Assembly (NCBI RefSeq): GCF_024349685.1
Contig: NZ_AP025944.1
Location: 5,028,001-5,092,000, forward strand
From: Pseudomonas sp. LRP2-20
Lineage (GTDB): Bacteria; Pseudomonadota; Gammaproteobacteria; Pseudomonadales; Pseudomonadaceae
Length of the DNA: 64,000 nucleotides
Direction: 5' to 3'
The stretch's first letter is position 1, and every line of letters begins with the position of its first letter. This document shows, one piece after another, positions 53,562-63,398 of this stretch. The position numbers were made by a program, and so were the translations under genes. Under the pieces are notes generated by a model. The model saw only the letters and a program-made list of their open reading frames with translations. It searched no databases and was not told where the DNA came from.

Positions 53562-55463
53562 TTAGATCGCGCCACGCTGACGCAGCACATCCAGCACCTG
53601 CTTCACGCCTTCTTCAACGCTGGTGTTCTGGGTATCGATCACCAGGTCGGCATCCAGCGGCACATCGTACGGGAAGCTTTCGCCCGGGATGTTGTCGCCA
53701 CCGGCAGCGTACAAGCCCTGCGGGTCACGCTCGCGGCATGCCAGCGGCGAGGCCTGCACGTAAACGGTCACCAGGCGCTCCTTGCCGATCAGCGCCTTGG
53801 CCTGCTCGCGGCCTTCGGCATCCGGGGCGACGAATGCAGCCAGGGTCAGCAGGCCGGCTTCGTTGAACTGGCGCGCCACATGGGCGGCGCGGCGCCAGTT
53901 CTCGGTGCGGCCGGCGCGGTCCTGCGGCAGGCCCTTGTTCAGGTCGTGGCGCAGGTTCTGGCCATCGAGCACGTACACCGCACGGCCCATGTCGAACAGC
54001 TTGCGCTCGACGGCATAGGCCAGGGTGCTCTTGCCAGCGCCAGACAGGCCGCTGAACAGCACGGTGGCCGGCTGCTGGCCGAAGCGCAGGGCACGCTCTT
54101 CGGTGGCCACGTGAGCGAGCTTGCCATGCTGGCCGGTGCTGCCGTGGGGCAGGACTGGCGGCGCGATGATCATGCCGGCGCCGACGGTGCCGTTGGTCAG
54201 GCGGTCGATGACGATGAACGCACCGGTGGTGCGGTTGCTGTCGTAACCGTCCAGGGCAATCGAGGCGTCCAGGGCCACCTTGACGCGGCCGATCTCGTTC
54301 AGCTGCAGCGCGCTGGCAGCGCCCTGCTCCAGGGTGTTCACATCGACCTTGTGGGTGATGCTGGCAATCGAGCCCGGCACGTAGCTGGTGGCGCGCTTGA
54401 TGTCGTATTTCTTGCCTGGGAGCATCGGTTCTTCGGCCATCCACACCAGCATGGCATCGAACTGGTCGGTCACCGGCGGCACGTTATCGGCGTGAACCAG
54501 CAGGTCACCACGGGAGATGTCGATCTCGTCTTCCATGGTCAGGGTCACGGCCTGGCCTGGGCCAGCGCTTTCCAGTTCACCTTCGTAGGTGACGATGGAC
54601 TTGACCCGGCTGCTCTTGCCCGAAGGCAGCACGACGATTTCATCGCCCTTGTGCACCACGCCGCTGGCGAGGGTGCCGGCGAAGCCGCGGAAGTTCAGGT
54701 TCGGACGGTTGACGTACTGCACCGGGAAACGCAGGTCGGTGAAGTTGCGGTCGGCCGACACTTCGACGGTTTCGAGGATTTCCATCAGCGTCGGGCCGGC
54801 ATACCACGGCGAACGCTCGCTGTGGTTGACCACGTTGTCGCCCTTGAGCGCCGACATCGGCACGAAGTGCAGGCTGCTCGGGGCCAGGTTGATGGCGTCG
54901 GCGAACTTCAGGTAATCGGCCTTGATCGACTCGAAGACTGCTTCATCGAAGCCCTTGAGGTCCATCTTGTTGATCGCGACCACGATGTGCTTGATGCCCA
55001 GCAGCGAGGCGATGTAGCTGTGGCGGCGGGTCTGGGTCTGCACGCCGTAGCGGGCATCGACCAGGATGATCGCCAGGTCACAGGTGGATGCACCGGTGGC
55101 CATGTTGCGGGTGTACTGCTCGTGGCCGGGGGTGTCGGCAATGATGAACTTGCGCTTGGCCGTGGAGAAGTAGCGGTAAGCGACATCGATGGTGATGCCC
55201 TGCTCGCGCTCGGCCTGCAGGCCGTCGACCAGCAGTGCCAGGTCGACTTCTTCGCCGGTGGTGCCGACTTTCTTCGAATCACGGGTGATGGCCTCGAGGT
55301 GGTCCTCGTAGATCATCTTCGAGTCGTGCAGCAGGCGCCCGATCAGGGTGCTCTTGCCATCGTCGACGTTGCCGCAAGTCAGGAAGCGCAGCAGTTCCTT
55401 GCGCTCGTGCTGGGCCAGGTAAGCGAGGATGTCCTCGCTGATCAGATCAGATTGGTGCGACAT
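53562..55463 (-). CDS. cysNC: Fused sulfate adenylyltransferase subunit 1 / APS kinase (CysNC)
   Basis: The 633-residue protein has an EF-Tu-like GTPase half (about 1-440): [19 protein letters not shown] (G1), [18 protein letters not shown] (G3) and NKMDLKG (G4). The C-terminal APS kinase half (about 450-633) has [20 protein letters not shown] and [20 protein letters not shown]. CysN activates ATP sulfurylation with CysD, and CysC phosphorylates APS to PAPS. The fusion is standard in pseudomonads. It follows cysD with a 15-bp gap. Confidence 0.97.
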   Translation of the reverse strand: MSHQSDLISEDILAYLAQHERKELLRFLTCGNVDDGKSTLIGRLLHDSKMIYEDHLEAITRDSKKVGTTGEEVDLALLVDGLQAEREQGITIDVAYRYFSTAKRKFIIADTPGHEQYTRNMATGASTCDLAIILVDARYGVQTQTRRHSYIASLLGIKHIVVAINKMDLKGFDEAVFESIKADYLKFADAINLAPSSLHFVPMSALKGDNVVNHSERSPWYAGPTLMEILETVEVSADRNFTDLRFPVQYVNRPNLNFRGFAGTLASGVVHKGDEIVVLPSGKSSRVKSIVTYEGELESAGPGQAVTLTMEDEIDISRGDLLVHADNVPPVTDQFDAMLVWMAEEPMLPGKKYDIKRATSYVPGSIASITHKVDVNTLEQGAASALQLNEIGRVKVALDASIALDGYDSNRTTGAFIVIDRLTNGTVGAGMIIAPPVLPHGSTGQHGKLAHVATEERALRFGQQPATVLFSGLSGAGKSTLAYAVERKLFDMGRAVYVLDGQNLRHDLNKGLPQDRAGRTENWRRAAHVARQFNEAGLLTLAAFVAPDAEGREQAKALIGKERLVTVYVQASPLACRERDPQGLYAAGGDNIPGESFPYDVPLDADLVIDTQNTSVEEGVKQVLDVLRQRGAI

Positions 55464-55478
55464 GGAGTAACCCTGAAA

Positions 55479-56396
55479 TTAGAAGTAGCCTTGGCGTTTC
55501 TTGTCTTCCATGGAACCGGCGCCATCGTGGTCGATGACACGGCCCTGGCGTTCGGACGTACGGGTCAGGAGCATTTCCTGAATGATGTCCGTCAGGGTCT
55601 CGGCTTCCGACTCGACAGCGCCCGTCAGCGGGTAGCAGCCGAGGGTACGGAAACGCACCTTCTTCTTGACGATGCGCGCCTTCTCTTCCTCGGAAAGGTG
55701 CTCGAGGATGCGTTCGTCGTCGATCATGATCAGGGTGCCGTTCTTCTCGATGACTTCACGCTCGGCGGCGAAGTACAGCGGCACGATCGGGATGCCTTCG
55801 AGGTAGATGTACTGCCAGATGTCCAGCTCGGTCCAGTTCGACAGCGGGAAGACGCGGATCGACTCGCCCTTGTTGACCTTGCCGTTGTAGACGTTCCACA
55901 GCTCCGGGCGCTGGTTCTTCGGGTCCCAGCGGTGCTTGCTGTCACGGAACGAGTAAACGCGCTCCTTGGCCCGCGACTTCTCTTCGTCGCGGCGCGCGCC
56001 ACCGAAGGCGGCGTCGAAACCATGCTTGTCCAGCGCCTGCTTGAGGCCCTGGGTCTTCATGATGTCGGTGTGCTTGGAGCTGCCATGGGTGAACGGGTTG
56101 ATGCCCTGCGCCACGCCCTCGGGGTTGACGTGGGTGATCAGCTCCAGGCCCATTTCCTCGACCATCTTGTCGCGGAAGCGGTACATTTCCTGGAATTTCC
56201 ACTGGGTGTCGACGTGCATCACCGGGAACGGCAGCTTGCCCGGGAAGAAGGCCTTGCGCGCCAGGTGCAGCATCACGGCGGAATCCTTGCCGATCGAGTA
56301 CAGCATCACCGGGTTGTCGAACTCGGCGGCCACCTCGCGGATGATGTGGATGCTTTCCGCCTCCAGCTGTTTCAAGTGCGTCAGTTTGTCGACCAT
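55479..56396 (-). CDS. cysD: Sulfate adenylyltransferase subunit 2
   Basis: The 305-residue PP-loop ATP pyrophosphatase has [20 protein letters not shown], then [20 protein letters not shown] and [20 protein letters not shown], all CysD signatures. It ends in DKKRQGYF. It makes APS from sulfate and ATP with the GTPase subunit. It is first in its operon. No CysB site could be identified with confidence upstream. Confidence 0.97.
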
Positions 56397-56545
56397 GGCT
56401 ACTCACGTAAAACGATCTTATGGACGGCCTGCGGGCCGTGTTCGAGCGAGCCACTTTATCACAGCGGCTGCTTCTATTTAGGCGGCGCACTAGATCGAAA
56501 AAGTCTAACGATATGACTGGGGGTTTGGGCTGTCAGGACCGGCCT

Positions 56546-56610
56546 CTTCGCGGGCAAGCCCGCTCCCACAGGGATCGCATAATCCTGTGGGAGCGGGCTT
56601 GCCCGCGAAG
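56546..56610. repeat. Inverted REP pair between cysD and the Nif3-like gene
   Basis: The 27-bp arms at 56546-56572 and 56584-56610 (CTTCGCGGGCAAGCCCGCTC and its exact complement) face each other across 11 bp. Confidence 0.9.
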
Positions 56611-56625
56611 CAGGCGACACCGATA

Positions 56626-57384
56626 TCAGATCGGATTCGGGCAGTCGATGAACAGATGCTCCAGGGCAAACCGACGCGCCAGGTAATCGCCCAGCGCCTG
56701 CACGCCGTACCGCTCGGTGGCATGGTGGCCCGCGGCAACAAAGCTGACCCCGTTCTCCCGGGCGCTGTGATAGGTCTGCTCCGACGCCTCACCGGTGAGG
56801 TACAGGTCCACCCCGGCGGCAATCGCGGTATCGATGTAACCCTGCCCACCCCCGGTGCACCAGCCGACCCGGCGGATCATCTGCTCACCTTCCACCAGCA
56901 ATGGCTCACGCCCGAGCACTTCCTGCACCCGACGGGCGAAATCCCGTGCAGTCACCGGCTCCGCCAACGAACCGACCAGCCCCACCACTTTGGGGTTTTC
57001 CGGGTCCAGCGGGCCTTCGACGGTGATGTCGAGCTGCCGCGCCAGCTGCACGTTGTTGCCGACCTCAGGATGCACATCCAATGGCAGATGAAACGCCAAC
57101 AGGCTGATGTCGTGCTTCAGCAAGGTCTTCAGCCGGCGCTGACGGATCCCGGTAACGCACGGATTCTCGCCTTTCCAGAAGTAGCCATGGTGCACCAGAA
57201 TCAGGTCGGCCTCGGCCTCGACCGCGGCATCCAGCAGCGCCTGGCTGGCAGTGACGCCACTGACGATGCGACTGACCTGCGGCCGCCCCTCGACCTGCAG
57301 CCCGTTGGGGCAATAATCCTGGATCTTCGCGCTGCCCAGGTAGCGTTCGGCTTCCTCGACCAGGGTGTTGAGTGCGACGGCCAT
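56626..57384 (-). CDS. Nif3/YbgI-like dinuclear metal-binding protein
   Basis: The 252-residue protein has IQDYCPNGLQVEGRPQVSRI, LILVHHGYFWKGENPCV (metal His-His) and FVAAGHHATERYGVQALGDY, the Nif3 pattern with its metal-binding histidines. The E. coli homologue YbgI forms a toroidal hexamer. The function is uncertain, possibly a GTP cyclohydrolase I type 2-like enzyme. It is divergent from algW. Confidence 0.92.
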   Translation of the reverse strand: MAVALNTLVEEAERYLGSAKIQDYCPNGLQVEGRPQVSRIVSGVTASQALLDAAVEAEADLILVHHGYFWKGENPCVTGIRQRRLKTLLKHDISLLAFHLPLDVHPEVGNNVQLARQLDITVEGPLDPENPKVVGLVGSLAEPVTARDFARRVQEVLGREPLLVEGEQMIRRVGWCTGGGQGYIDTAIAAGVDLYLTGEASEQTYHSARENGVSFVAAGHHATERYGVQALGDYLARRFALEHLFIDCPNPI

Positions 57385-57553
57385 GAAAATCTCCTCGAAA
57401 TCTGCGCTTTTCTCGGACGCAACGTCTGCAGAACGCCCGTATAATGCCGGCCATTATGGGCCGTCGCCGGCATCGGGGGAACCGGTGTATGATCGCGCGC
57501 GCTCATGCCCCACTGCGCGGCCGCCGGCCCCCGCTCTTTTCCAGGACTCGTTC

Positions 57554-58714
57554 ATGTTCAAGGCTTTGCGTTACTTTGGCTGGCCCCTGCTCACCGGTAT
57601 TCTGATCGCCGTACTGATCATCCAGCGCTACCCGGAGTGGGTCGGCCTGCCCAGCCAGGACGTCAACCTGCAGCAAGCCCCGCAAACCACACGGATCATG
57701 CAGGGCCCGGTGTCCTACGCCGACGCCGTGACCCTCGCCGCCCCGGCGGTGGTCAACCTGTACACCACCAAGGTGGTGAACAAGACCGCTCACCCGCTGT
57801 TCGAAGACCCGCAGTTCCGCCGCTTCTTCGGCGACAACCTGCCCAAGCAGCGCCGTTGGGAGTCGAGCCTGGGTTCGGCGGTGATCATGAGCCCCGAAGG
57901 CTATCTGCTGACCAACAACCACGTCACCAGCGGCGCCGACCAGATCGTCGTGGCCCTGAAGGACGGCCGTGAAACCCTGGCACGGGTCATTGGCAGCGAC
58001 CCGGAAACCGACCTAGCGGTGCTGAAGATCGACCTGAAGAACCTGCCCGCCATCACCATTGGCCGCTCCGACACCATCCACATCGGCGATGTCGTGCTGG
58101 CCATCGGCAACCCGTTCGGCGTTGGCCAGACCGTGACCATGGGCATCATCAGCGCCACCGGCCGCAACCAGTTGGGCCTGAACAACTACGAAGACTTCAT
58201 CCAGACCGACGCGGCAATCAACCCGGGCAACTCCGGCGGTGCGCTGGTCGACGCCAATGGCAACCTGGTGGGCATCAACACGGCGATCTTCTCCAAGTCC
58301 GGCGGCTCCCAGGGCATCGGCTTCGCCATCCCGATCAAGCTGGCGCTGGAGGTGATGAAGTCGATCGTCGAGCACGGCCAGGTGATTCGTGGCTGGCTGG
58401 GCATCGAGGTGCAGCCGTTGAGCCAGGAACTGGCCGAGTCGTTCGGCATGCAAGGCCGCCCAGGCATCGTGGTGGCCGGTATCTTCCGCGACGGCCCGGC
58501 GCAGAAGGCCGGGTTGCAGCTGGGTGACGTGATCCTGAGCATCAACGGTGAACCTGCCGGCGACGGGCGCAAGTCGATGAACCAGGTGGCGCGGATCAAG
58601 CCGACCGACAAGATCACCATCGAGGTGATGCGCAATGGTCAGCAGTTGAAGCTGATTGCCGAAGTGGGCCTGCGCCCGCCGCCGGCACCGGCTGCCAACC
58701 CGGAAGAAAAGTAA
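57554..58714 (+). CDS. algW: AlgW (DegS-type) periplasmic serine protease
   Basis: The 386-residue protein from ATG 57554 (MFKALRYFGWPLLTGILIAV) has an N-terminal membrane anchor, a trypsin-like domain with the triad His123 (TNNHVTSG), Asp153 (TDLAVLK) and Ser227 (NPGNSGGAL), and one PDZ domain (about 290-370). AlgW cleaves MucA to start the AlgU (sigma E) envelope-stress pathway. The frame upstream to 57365 is not supported. Confidence 0.94.
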   Translation: MFKALRYFGWPLLTGILIAVLIIQRYPEWVGLPSQDVNLQQAPQTTRIMQGPVSYADAVTLAAPAVVNLYTTKVVNKTAHPLFEDPQFRRFFGDNLPKQRRWESSLGSAVIMSPEGYLLTNNHVTSGADQIVVALKDGRETLARVIGSDPETDLAVLKIDLKNLPAITIGRSDTIHIGDVVLAIGNPFGVGQTVTMGIISATGRNQLGLNNYEDFIQTDAAINPGNSGGALVDANGNLVGINTAIFSKSGGSQGIGFAIPIKLALEVMKSIVEHGQVIRGWLGIEVQPLSQELAESFGMQGRPGIVVAGIFRDGPAQKAGLQLGDVILSINGEPAGDGRKSMNQVARIKPTDKITIEVMRNGQQLKLIAEVGLRPPPAPAANPEEK

Positions 58715-58728
58715 GGCTTGAAGCGGGG

Positions 58729-58770
58729 GCTGCTTTGCAGCCCATCGCCGGCAAGCGCGGCTCCCACCTG
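58729..58770. repeat. Left REP of a pair split by the IS
   Basis: TTTGCAGCCCATCGCCGGCAAGCGCGGCTCCCAC lies after algW. Its mate (GTGGGAGCCGCGCTTGCCGG) is at 60221-60265, on the other side of the IS. Confidence 0.8.
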
Positions 58771-58784
58771 GATAGCGCAGTACT

Positions 58785-58829
58785 TGGACTGCCCCCAAGA
58801 AGTTGGACAAAAAATCCAACCCTTGGGGG
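58785..58829 (+). promoter_or_regulatory. Hairpin at the left IS end, spanning the inverted repeat
   Basis: CCCCCAAGAAGTTGGA pairs (one bulge) with TCCAACCCTTGGGGG around CAAAAAA, just before the orfA ATG at 58834. Impinging transcripts would fold here and hide the ribosome region, a known protective device in other IS. The same 45 bp form most of the mini-element at 45388. Confidence 0.65.
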
Positions 58830-58833
58830 ACCT

Positions 58834-59352
58834 ATGGGCAAGTACACAGAGCAGTTCAAGCTCACAGCCATCACCGCTTACCTGGATGGCAATAATGGCT
58901 TCCGAAAGGTAGCCCAACATTTCGGTATCGACTTCAGCCTGCTGCGCCGATGGGTTTCCAGCTATCAGCGCAATTCCAGCCTTCCTCCACGTTCGCCTGG
59001 GCGGGGTTATGACGACGGTTTTAAGCGGCAGGTGGTCAGCTACATGCACGAGCATCGTCTTTCTATGCGGCAAACCGCAGCGCATTTTGGCCTCGGCCAA
59101 TCGTCGCGGATAGGCAACTGGCAGCGGCAGTACTACAGTGGTGACCTTGTAGCTCCCGTCGACCGCCAGAAAAAGCCGATCAAAGTGCCGAAGAAGATCA
59201 AACCTGCAAAACCCACAGATACCGACGACTCGCAAAAGTCCCGAGACCAACTGATCGCGGAGCTCGAATACCTGCGCATGGAGAATGCTGTTTTAAAGGA
59301 GCTCAAGGCTTTACGGGAGGAAAAGGAACGAATATCGGGGAAAAAGCCCTGA
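58834..59352 (+). CDS. IS3-family OrfA (HTH helper protein)
   Basis: The 172-residue protein starts MGKYTEQFKLTAITAYLDGN, has two HTH-like repeats (FRKVAQHFGIDFSLLRRWVS and MRQTAAHFGLGQSSRIGNWQ) and a leucine-zipper-like tail ending in ELEYLRMENAVLKELKALRE. OrfA binds the IS ends. The ATG follows the end hairpin, and no strong ribosome site is visible, consistent with low expression. The frame ends at 59352, just after the slippery site. Confidence 0.93.
   Translation: MGKYTEQFKLTAITAYLDGNNGFRKVAQHFGIDFSLLRRWVSSYQRNSSLPPRSPGRGYDDGFKRQVVSYMHEHRLSMRQTAAHFGLGQSSRIGNWQRQYYSGDLVAPVDRQKKPIKVPKKIKPAKPTDTDDSQKSRDQLIAELEYLRMENAVLKELKALREEKERISGKKP
59341..59346 (+). other. Programmed -1 frameshift slippery site (AAAAAG)
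   Basis: AAA AAG in the orfA frame (59341-59346) lies two codons before the orfA stop. A -1 slip reads into the orfB frame as GKK-ALIVSRLKRRFPLPDLL, giving the OrfAB transposase normally made by this family. Confidence 0.75.
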
Positions 59353-59381
59353 TCGTTTCCAGGCTCAAGCGTAGATTTCCT

Positions 59382-60188
59382 TTGCCTGACCTGCTGGGGC
59401 TGGTCGGGCTGGCTCGCAGTACCTTTTATTATCAGGTGCAAAGCCAGCAGAAGCCGGACAAATATGCCGAGCTTAACGAGAAGATTCAGCAGATCTATCA
59501 CAAAGAGAAAGGGCGCTACGGCTATCGACGCGTTGCACTCGTGATTAGAAAGGAGGGGGTGCAGGTCAACAAGAAGGTCATCGAGAAACTGATGGCTGCC
59601 CTAGGGCTGAAGTCACTGGTACGCCCCAAGAAATATCAGTCCTACCGAGGTGCCGTGGGCAAGATAGCGGCGAATTTGCTGGAGCGAAATTTCGTCGCCC
59701 AGCGTCCTAACCAAAAATGGGTGAGTGACGTAACCGAGTTCAAGGTGGCTCAACAGAAGCTCTATCTTTCGCCAGTGATGGACTTGTACAACGGGGAAAT
59801 CATCGCCTATGAGACGGCTAGCCGCCCCCAGTACAGCCTGGTTGGAAATATGCTGGATAAGGCACTCAATACCTTGGGAGAAAAGCCGAAGCTAGTGCTC
59901 CACACCGACCAGGGATGGCAGTACCAGCAGGCTCAATATCGTCACAAGCTTCGCAGTCGCGGCGTGAAACAGAGCATGTCTCGTAAAGGCAATTGCCTGG
60001 ACAATGCGGCTATGGAAAGCTTCTTCGGGACGCTCAAGTCAGAGTTTTTCTACCTAAAGCGTTTCGAGAGTATTGATGAATTGAAAGCAGGCCTGGATGA
60101 GTACATTCACTACTACAACCATGACCGCATCAAGCTGAAGCTCAATGGCCTGAGCCCTGTCGAGTACAGGACCCAGGCGGCAGCTTAA
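59382..60188 (+). CDS. IS3-family OrfB (DDE transposase catalytic domain)
   Basis: The 268-residue frame (-1 to orfA, open upstream to the slippery site) has an rve-type integrase core. The DDE residues are Asp in NQKWVSDVTEF, Asp in LHTDQGWQYQ and Glu in CLDNAAMESFFGTLKSEFF, with HTH_21-like EKGRYGYRRV before them. It ends VEYRTQAAA. TTG 59382 is only a nominal start. The working product is expected to be OrfAB. Confidence 0.94.
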   Translation: MPDLLGLVGLARSTFYYQVQSQQKPDKYAELNEKIQQIYHKEKGRYGYRRVALVIRKEGVQVNKKVIEKLMAALGLKSLVRPKKYQSYRGAVGKIAANLLERNFVAQRPNQKWVSDVTEFKVAQQKLYLSPVMDLYNGEIIAYETASRPQYSLVGNMLDKALNTLGEKPKLVLHTDQGWQYQQAQYRHKLRSRGVKQSMSRKGNCLDNAAMESFFGTLKSEFFYLKRFESIDELKAGLDEYIHYYNHDRIKLKLNGLSPVEYRTQAAA

Positions 60189-60220
60189 AACTGTCCAACT
60201 TTTGGGGGGCAGTCCAACTT

Positions 60221-60265
60221 GTGGGAGCCGCGCTTGCCGGCGATGGGCCGCAAAGCGGCCCCGGT
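60221..60265. repeat. Right REP of the pair split by the IS
   Basis: GTGGGAGCCGCGCTTGCCGGCGATGGGCCGCAAAGCGGCCCC complements the left REP at 58729-58770. Without the IS the two would be about 14 bp closer than usual and form a standard pair. Confidence 0.8.
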
Positions 60266-60269
60266 TGCC

Positions 60270-61034
60270 TCAGTGCAGGATCTGGCTGAGGAACAACTTG
60301 GTCCGGTCACTGCGCGGCCGGTCGAAGAAGTCATCCGGCGCCGCTTGCTCGACGATCTCGCCCTTGTCCATGAAGATCACCCGGTTCGCCACGGTCCGGG
60401 CAAAGCCCATTTCGTGGGTTACGCAGAGCATGGTCATGCCGTCCTCGGCCAGGCCGACCATGGTGTCGAGCACTTCCTTGACCATTTCCGGGTCCAGCGC
60501 CGAAGTCGGCTCGTCGAACAGCATGATCTTCGGCTTCATGCACAGCGCCCGGGCAATTGCCACGCGCTGCTGCTGGCCACCGGACAGCTGCCCCGGGTAC
60601 TTGTGCGCCTGCTCCGGAATACGTACCCGCTCCAGGTAGTGCATGGCGATTTCCTCGGCCTTGCGCCGCGGCATCTTGCGCACCCACATCGGCGCCAAGG
60701 TGCAGTTCTCCAGGATGCTCAGGTGCGGGAACAGGTTGAAGTGCTGGAACACCATGCCCACCTCGCGGCGGATCGCCTCGATCTGCTTGAGGTCGTTGGT
60801 CAGCTCCACGCCATCGACCACGATGCGGCCCTGCTGGTGCTCTTCCAGGCGGTTGAGGCAGCGGATGGTGGTCGACTTGCCCGAACCGGACGGCCCGCAC
60901 AGGACGATACGCTCGCCCTGGCGCACGTTCAGGTTGATGTCCTTGAGCACATGGAACTGGCCGTACCACTTGTTCACGCCCTGCATCTGGATGATGCCTT
61001 CGGGGCCGGCAGGCTGCTTGATCGCTTCACTCAT
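60270..61034 (-). CDS. aapP: General L-amino acid ABC transporter ATPase
   Basis: The 254-residue ATPase from ATG 61034 ([20 protein letters not shown]) has Walker [21 protein letters not shown], signature [19 protein letters not shown], Walker [17 protein letters not shown] and the H-loop [10 protein letters not shown]. It energises uptake of polar and other L-amino acids. It is last in the aapJQMP operon, 10 bp after aapM, and its 3' flank is the REP/IS region. Confidence 0.96.
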   Translation of the reverse strand: MSEAIKQPAGPEGIIQMQGVNKWYGQFHVLKDINLNVRQGERIVLCGPSGSGKSTTIRCLNRLEEHQQGRIVVDGVELTNDLKQIEAIRREVGMVFQHFNLFPHLSILENCTLAPMWVRKMPRRKAEEIAMHYLERVRIPEQAHKYPGQLSGGQQQRVAIARALCMKPKIMLFDEPTSALDPEMVKEVLDTMVGLAEDGMTMLCVTHEMGFARTVANRVIFMDKGEIVEQAAPDDFFDRPRSDRTKLFLSQILH

Positions 61035-61044
61035 TTCGAAACTC

Positions 61045-62142
61045 CTAACGCTTGTGGCCAGTGTCCAGCTTGCGCTCCAGGTGCATGGAGTAGCGGGACA
61101 TACCGAAACAGAAAATCCAGAACACCAGGGCGGCGAACACATAGCCCTCGGTGGCCATGCCCAGCCAGGCCGGGTCAGCGGCGGCTTGCTTGACGCTGTT
61201 GAGCAGGTCGAAAAGGCCGATGATGATCACCAGGCTGGTGTCCTTGAACAGGGCGATGAAGGTGTTGACGATGCCGGGGATCACCAGCTTGAGCGCTTGC
61301 GGCAGAATCACCAGGCCCATCGCGCGCCAGTAGCCCAGGCCCATGGCCGCGGCAGCTTCGTACTGGCCCTTGGGGATGGCCTGCAGGCCACCGCGCACCA
61401 CCTCGGCGACGTACGCCGACTGGAACAGGATCACCCCGATCATCGCCCGCAGCAGCTTGTCGAAGCTCATGCCTTCAGGCAGGAACAACGGCAGCATCAC
61501 CGACGACATGAACAGCACGGTGATCAGCGGCACACCACGCCAGAACTCGATGAAGGTGACGCAGACCACCTTCACCGCAGGCATCCTCGAACGCCGCCCG
61601 AGGGCCAGCAGAATGCCCAGCGGCAAGGCACCGACGATGCCCACGGTGGCGATCACCAGGGTCAGCATCAGCCCGCCCCACTGGCTGGTGGCGACGTTGC
61701 TCAGGCCCAGCAGGCCACCGTGCAGCAAGGTGTAGGCGAGCACCGGGTACAGCACCAGGAAGCCCAGGCCATAGACGGCCTTGCGCGGGAAGCGCTTGAT
61801 GAACAACGGCGCGGCACCCAGCACGGCCAGCCACACGGTGAGATCGACGCGCCAGCGCAGCTCGACCGGGTAGTAGCCGTACATGAACTGGCCAAAGCGC
61901 TGCTGCACGAACACCCAGCAGGCGCCATCCTTTGTGCAGTCGGCCCGGGTAGTGCCGACCCAGTTGGCGTCGATCAATGCCCATTGCACCAACGGTGGCA
62001 CGATCAGCCACACCAGGTACACGGCGAACAGCGTCAGCAGGGTGTTGAGCCAGCTGGAGAACAGGTTTGCACGCATCCATGCGAGCACGCCGACGGTTTT
62101 CACCGGTGGCGGCATATCGGGTTTGAAAACATGGGCATTCAC
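61045..62142 (-). CDS. aapM: General L-amino acid ABC transporter permease AapM
   Basis: The 365-residue permease has about eight membrane helices and a C-terminal His/Glu/Gln/Arg/opine-type permease domain ([40 protein letters not shown] with the EAA loop, [20 protein letters not shown]). The long N-terminal part is typical of AapM. It pairs with AapQ at the inner membrane. Confidence 0.95.
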   Translation of the reverse strand: MNAHVFKPDMPPPVKTVGVLAWMRANLFSSWLNTLLTLFAVYLVWLIVPPLVQWALIDANWVGTTRADCTKDGACWVFVQQRFGQFMYGYYPVELRWRVDLTVWLAVLGAAPLFIKRFPRKAVYGLGFLVLYPVLAYTLLHGGLLGLSNVATSQWGGLMLTLVIATVGIVGALPLGILLALGRRSRMPAVKVVCVTFIEFWRGVPLITVLFMSSVMLPLFLPEGMSFDKLLRAMIGVILFQSAYVAEVVRGGLQAIPKGQYEAAAAMGLGYWRAMGLVILPQALKLVIPGIVNTFIALFKDTSLVIIIGLFDLLNSVKQAAADPAWLGMATEGYVFAALVFWIFCFGMSRYSMHLERKLDTGHKR

Positions 62143-62152
62143 GGGCGTATCC

Positions 62153-63331
62153 TCACCGCTCGATCAGCGCAATGCGCTTGTTGTACCAGTTCATCAGCAG
62201 CGAAATGCTGATGCTGATGGCGAGATAGACACTCATGGTGATGGCGATCACCTCGATGGCCTGGCCGGTCTGGTTGAGCACGGTACCGGCGAACAGCGAA
62301 ACCATCTCCGGGTAGCCGATACCGGCCGCCAGCGACGAGTTCTTCGCCAGGTTCAGGTACTGGCTGGTCAGCGGCGGAATGATCACCCGCAGTGCCTGGG
62401 GGATGATCACCTTGCGCAGGGTCGGGCCATCACGCAGGCCGAGCGAGTGGGCGGCCTCGGTCTGGCCGTGGCTCACCGAACGAATGCCCGAACGCACGAT
62501 TTCGGCAATGAACGCTGCGGTGTAGATGGTCAACGCCAGCGTCAGCGCCAGCAGCTCGGGGATCAGCACCCAGCCACCAACGAAGTTGAAGCCCTTGAGC
62601 TGCGGCACTTCCCAGTGCACCGGGCTGCCGAACAGCAATGCGCAGGCGCCAGGAATGGCGATCAGCAGCGCCAGCCCCACCCAGAACTTGTGGAACGGCT
62701 CGCCGGTCTCGTCGAAGCGTTTGTTGGCGTAACGCACCATCACCACGATCGCCACCAGCGCCAGCACCAGGGCGACGACGAACGGCCAGAAGCCCTCCGC
62801 CATGGAGGCACCGGGCATGTTCAGGCCACGGTTGCTGATGAAGAAGGTGTCGTCGATGTTGATGCTGCCCCGTGGCCCCGGCAGGGTCAGGAACACCGCG
62901 AAGTACCAGAACAGGATCTGCAGCAGCGGCGGGATGTTGCGGAAGGTTTCCACATACACGGTCGCCAGCTTGCTGATCATCCAGTTCGGCGACAGCCGCG
63001 CCACACCGATGATGAAGCCGAGCACGGTCGCCAGGATGACGCCGATGAAGGTCACCAGCAGCGTATTGAGCAGGCCGATGACGAACACCCGCGCATAGCT
63101 GTCGGACTCCACGTAGGGGATCAGGTGCTGGGCAATACCGAAGCCGGCACTGCGGTCGAGAAAGTCGAAGCCCGAGGTGATACCCCGGTGTTGCAGGTTG
63201 GTTTGCGTGTTGTGGAACAAGTACCAGCCCAGGCCGACCACGAAGACGATCGTGAGGATCTGGAACAGCCACGCGCGCACACGCGGATCGTTAAGGGACA
63301 AGCCCTTGGGTGCGCCGATTTGATTTTGCAT
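62153..63331 (-). CDS. aapQ: General L-amino acid ABC transporter permease AapQ
   Basis: The 392-residue permease has a TM1 near residues 25-45, GITSGFDFLDRSAGFGIAQH after it (typical of AapQ), and the conserved EAA region IVRSGIRSVSHGQTEAAHSL with QALRVIIPPLTSQYLNLAKN. Together with AapM it makes the channel. It is 10 bp from aapM. Confidence 0.95.
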   Translation of the reverse strand: MQNQIGAPKGLSLNDPRVRAWLFQILTIVFVVGLGWYLFHNTQTNLQHRGITSGFDFLDRSAGFGIAQHLIPYVESDSYARVFVIGLLNTLLVTFIGVILATVLGFIIGVARLSPNWMISKLATVYVETFRNIPPLLQILFWYFAVFLTLPGPRGSINIDDTFFISNRGLNMPGASMAEGFWPFVVALVLALVAIVVMVRYANKRFDETGEPFHKFWVGLALLIAIPGACALLFGSPVHWEVPQLKGFNFVGGWVLIPELLALTLALTIYTAAFIAEIVRSGIRSVSHGQTEAAHSLGLRDGPTLRKVIIPQALRVIIPPLTSQYLNLAKNSSLAAGIGYPEMVSLFAGTVLNQTGQAIEVIAITMSVYLAISISISLLMNWYNKRIALIER

Positions 63332-63398
63332 GAAGTGCCCCGGACAGTAGGGATTCGAACAGCCTGCGGCGGCGGGATGCCGCCGCAGGGTGCAGCCA

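Larger units (their letters stand above)
58785..60216 (+). mobile_element. Intact IS3-family (IS150-like) insertion sequence
   Basis: The 1432-bp element has ends TGGACTGCCCCCAAGAAGTT... and, read inward from the right, TGGACTGCCCCCCAAAAGTT..., 24-bp imperfect inverted repeats. A 3-bp target repeat ACT flanks it (58782-58784 and 60217-60219). It carries the orfA and orfB pair with a slippery A5G between them. It has inserted in the spacer between two inverted REPs. The intact reading frames and matched ends suggest recent insertion and probable mobility. Confidence 0.95.

Noticed and set aside
53406-56516. 1036-residue open frame antisense to cysNC and cysD
   Set aside because: It mirrors the codon structure of two certain genes and contains no domain. 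It is explained by third-position GC bias.
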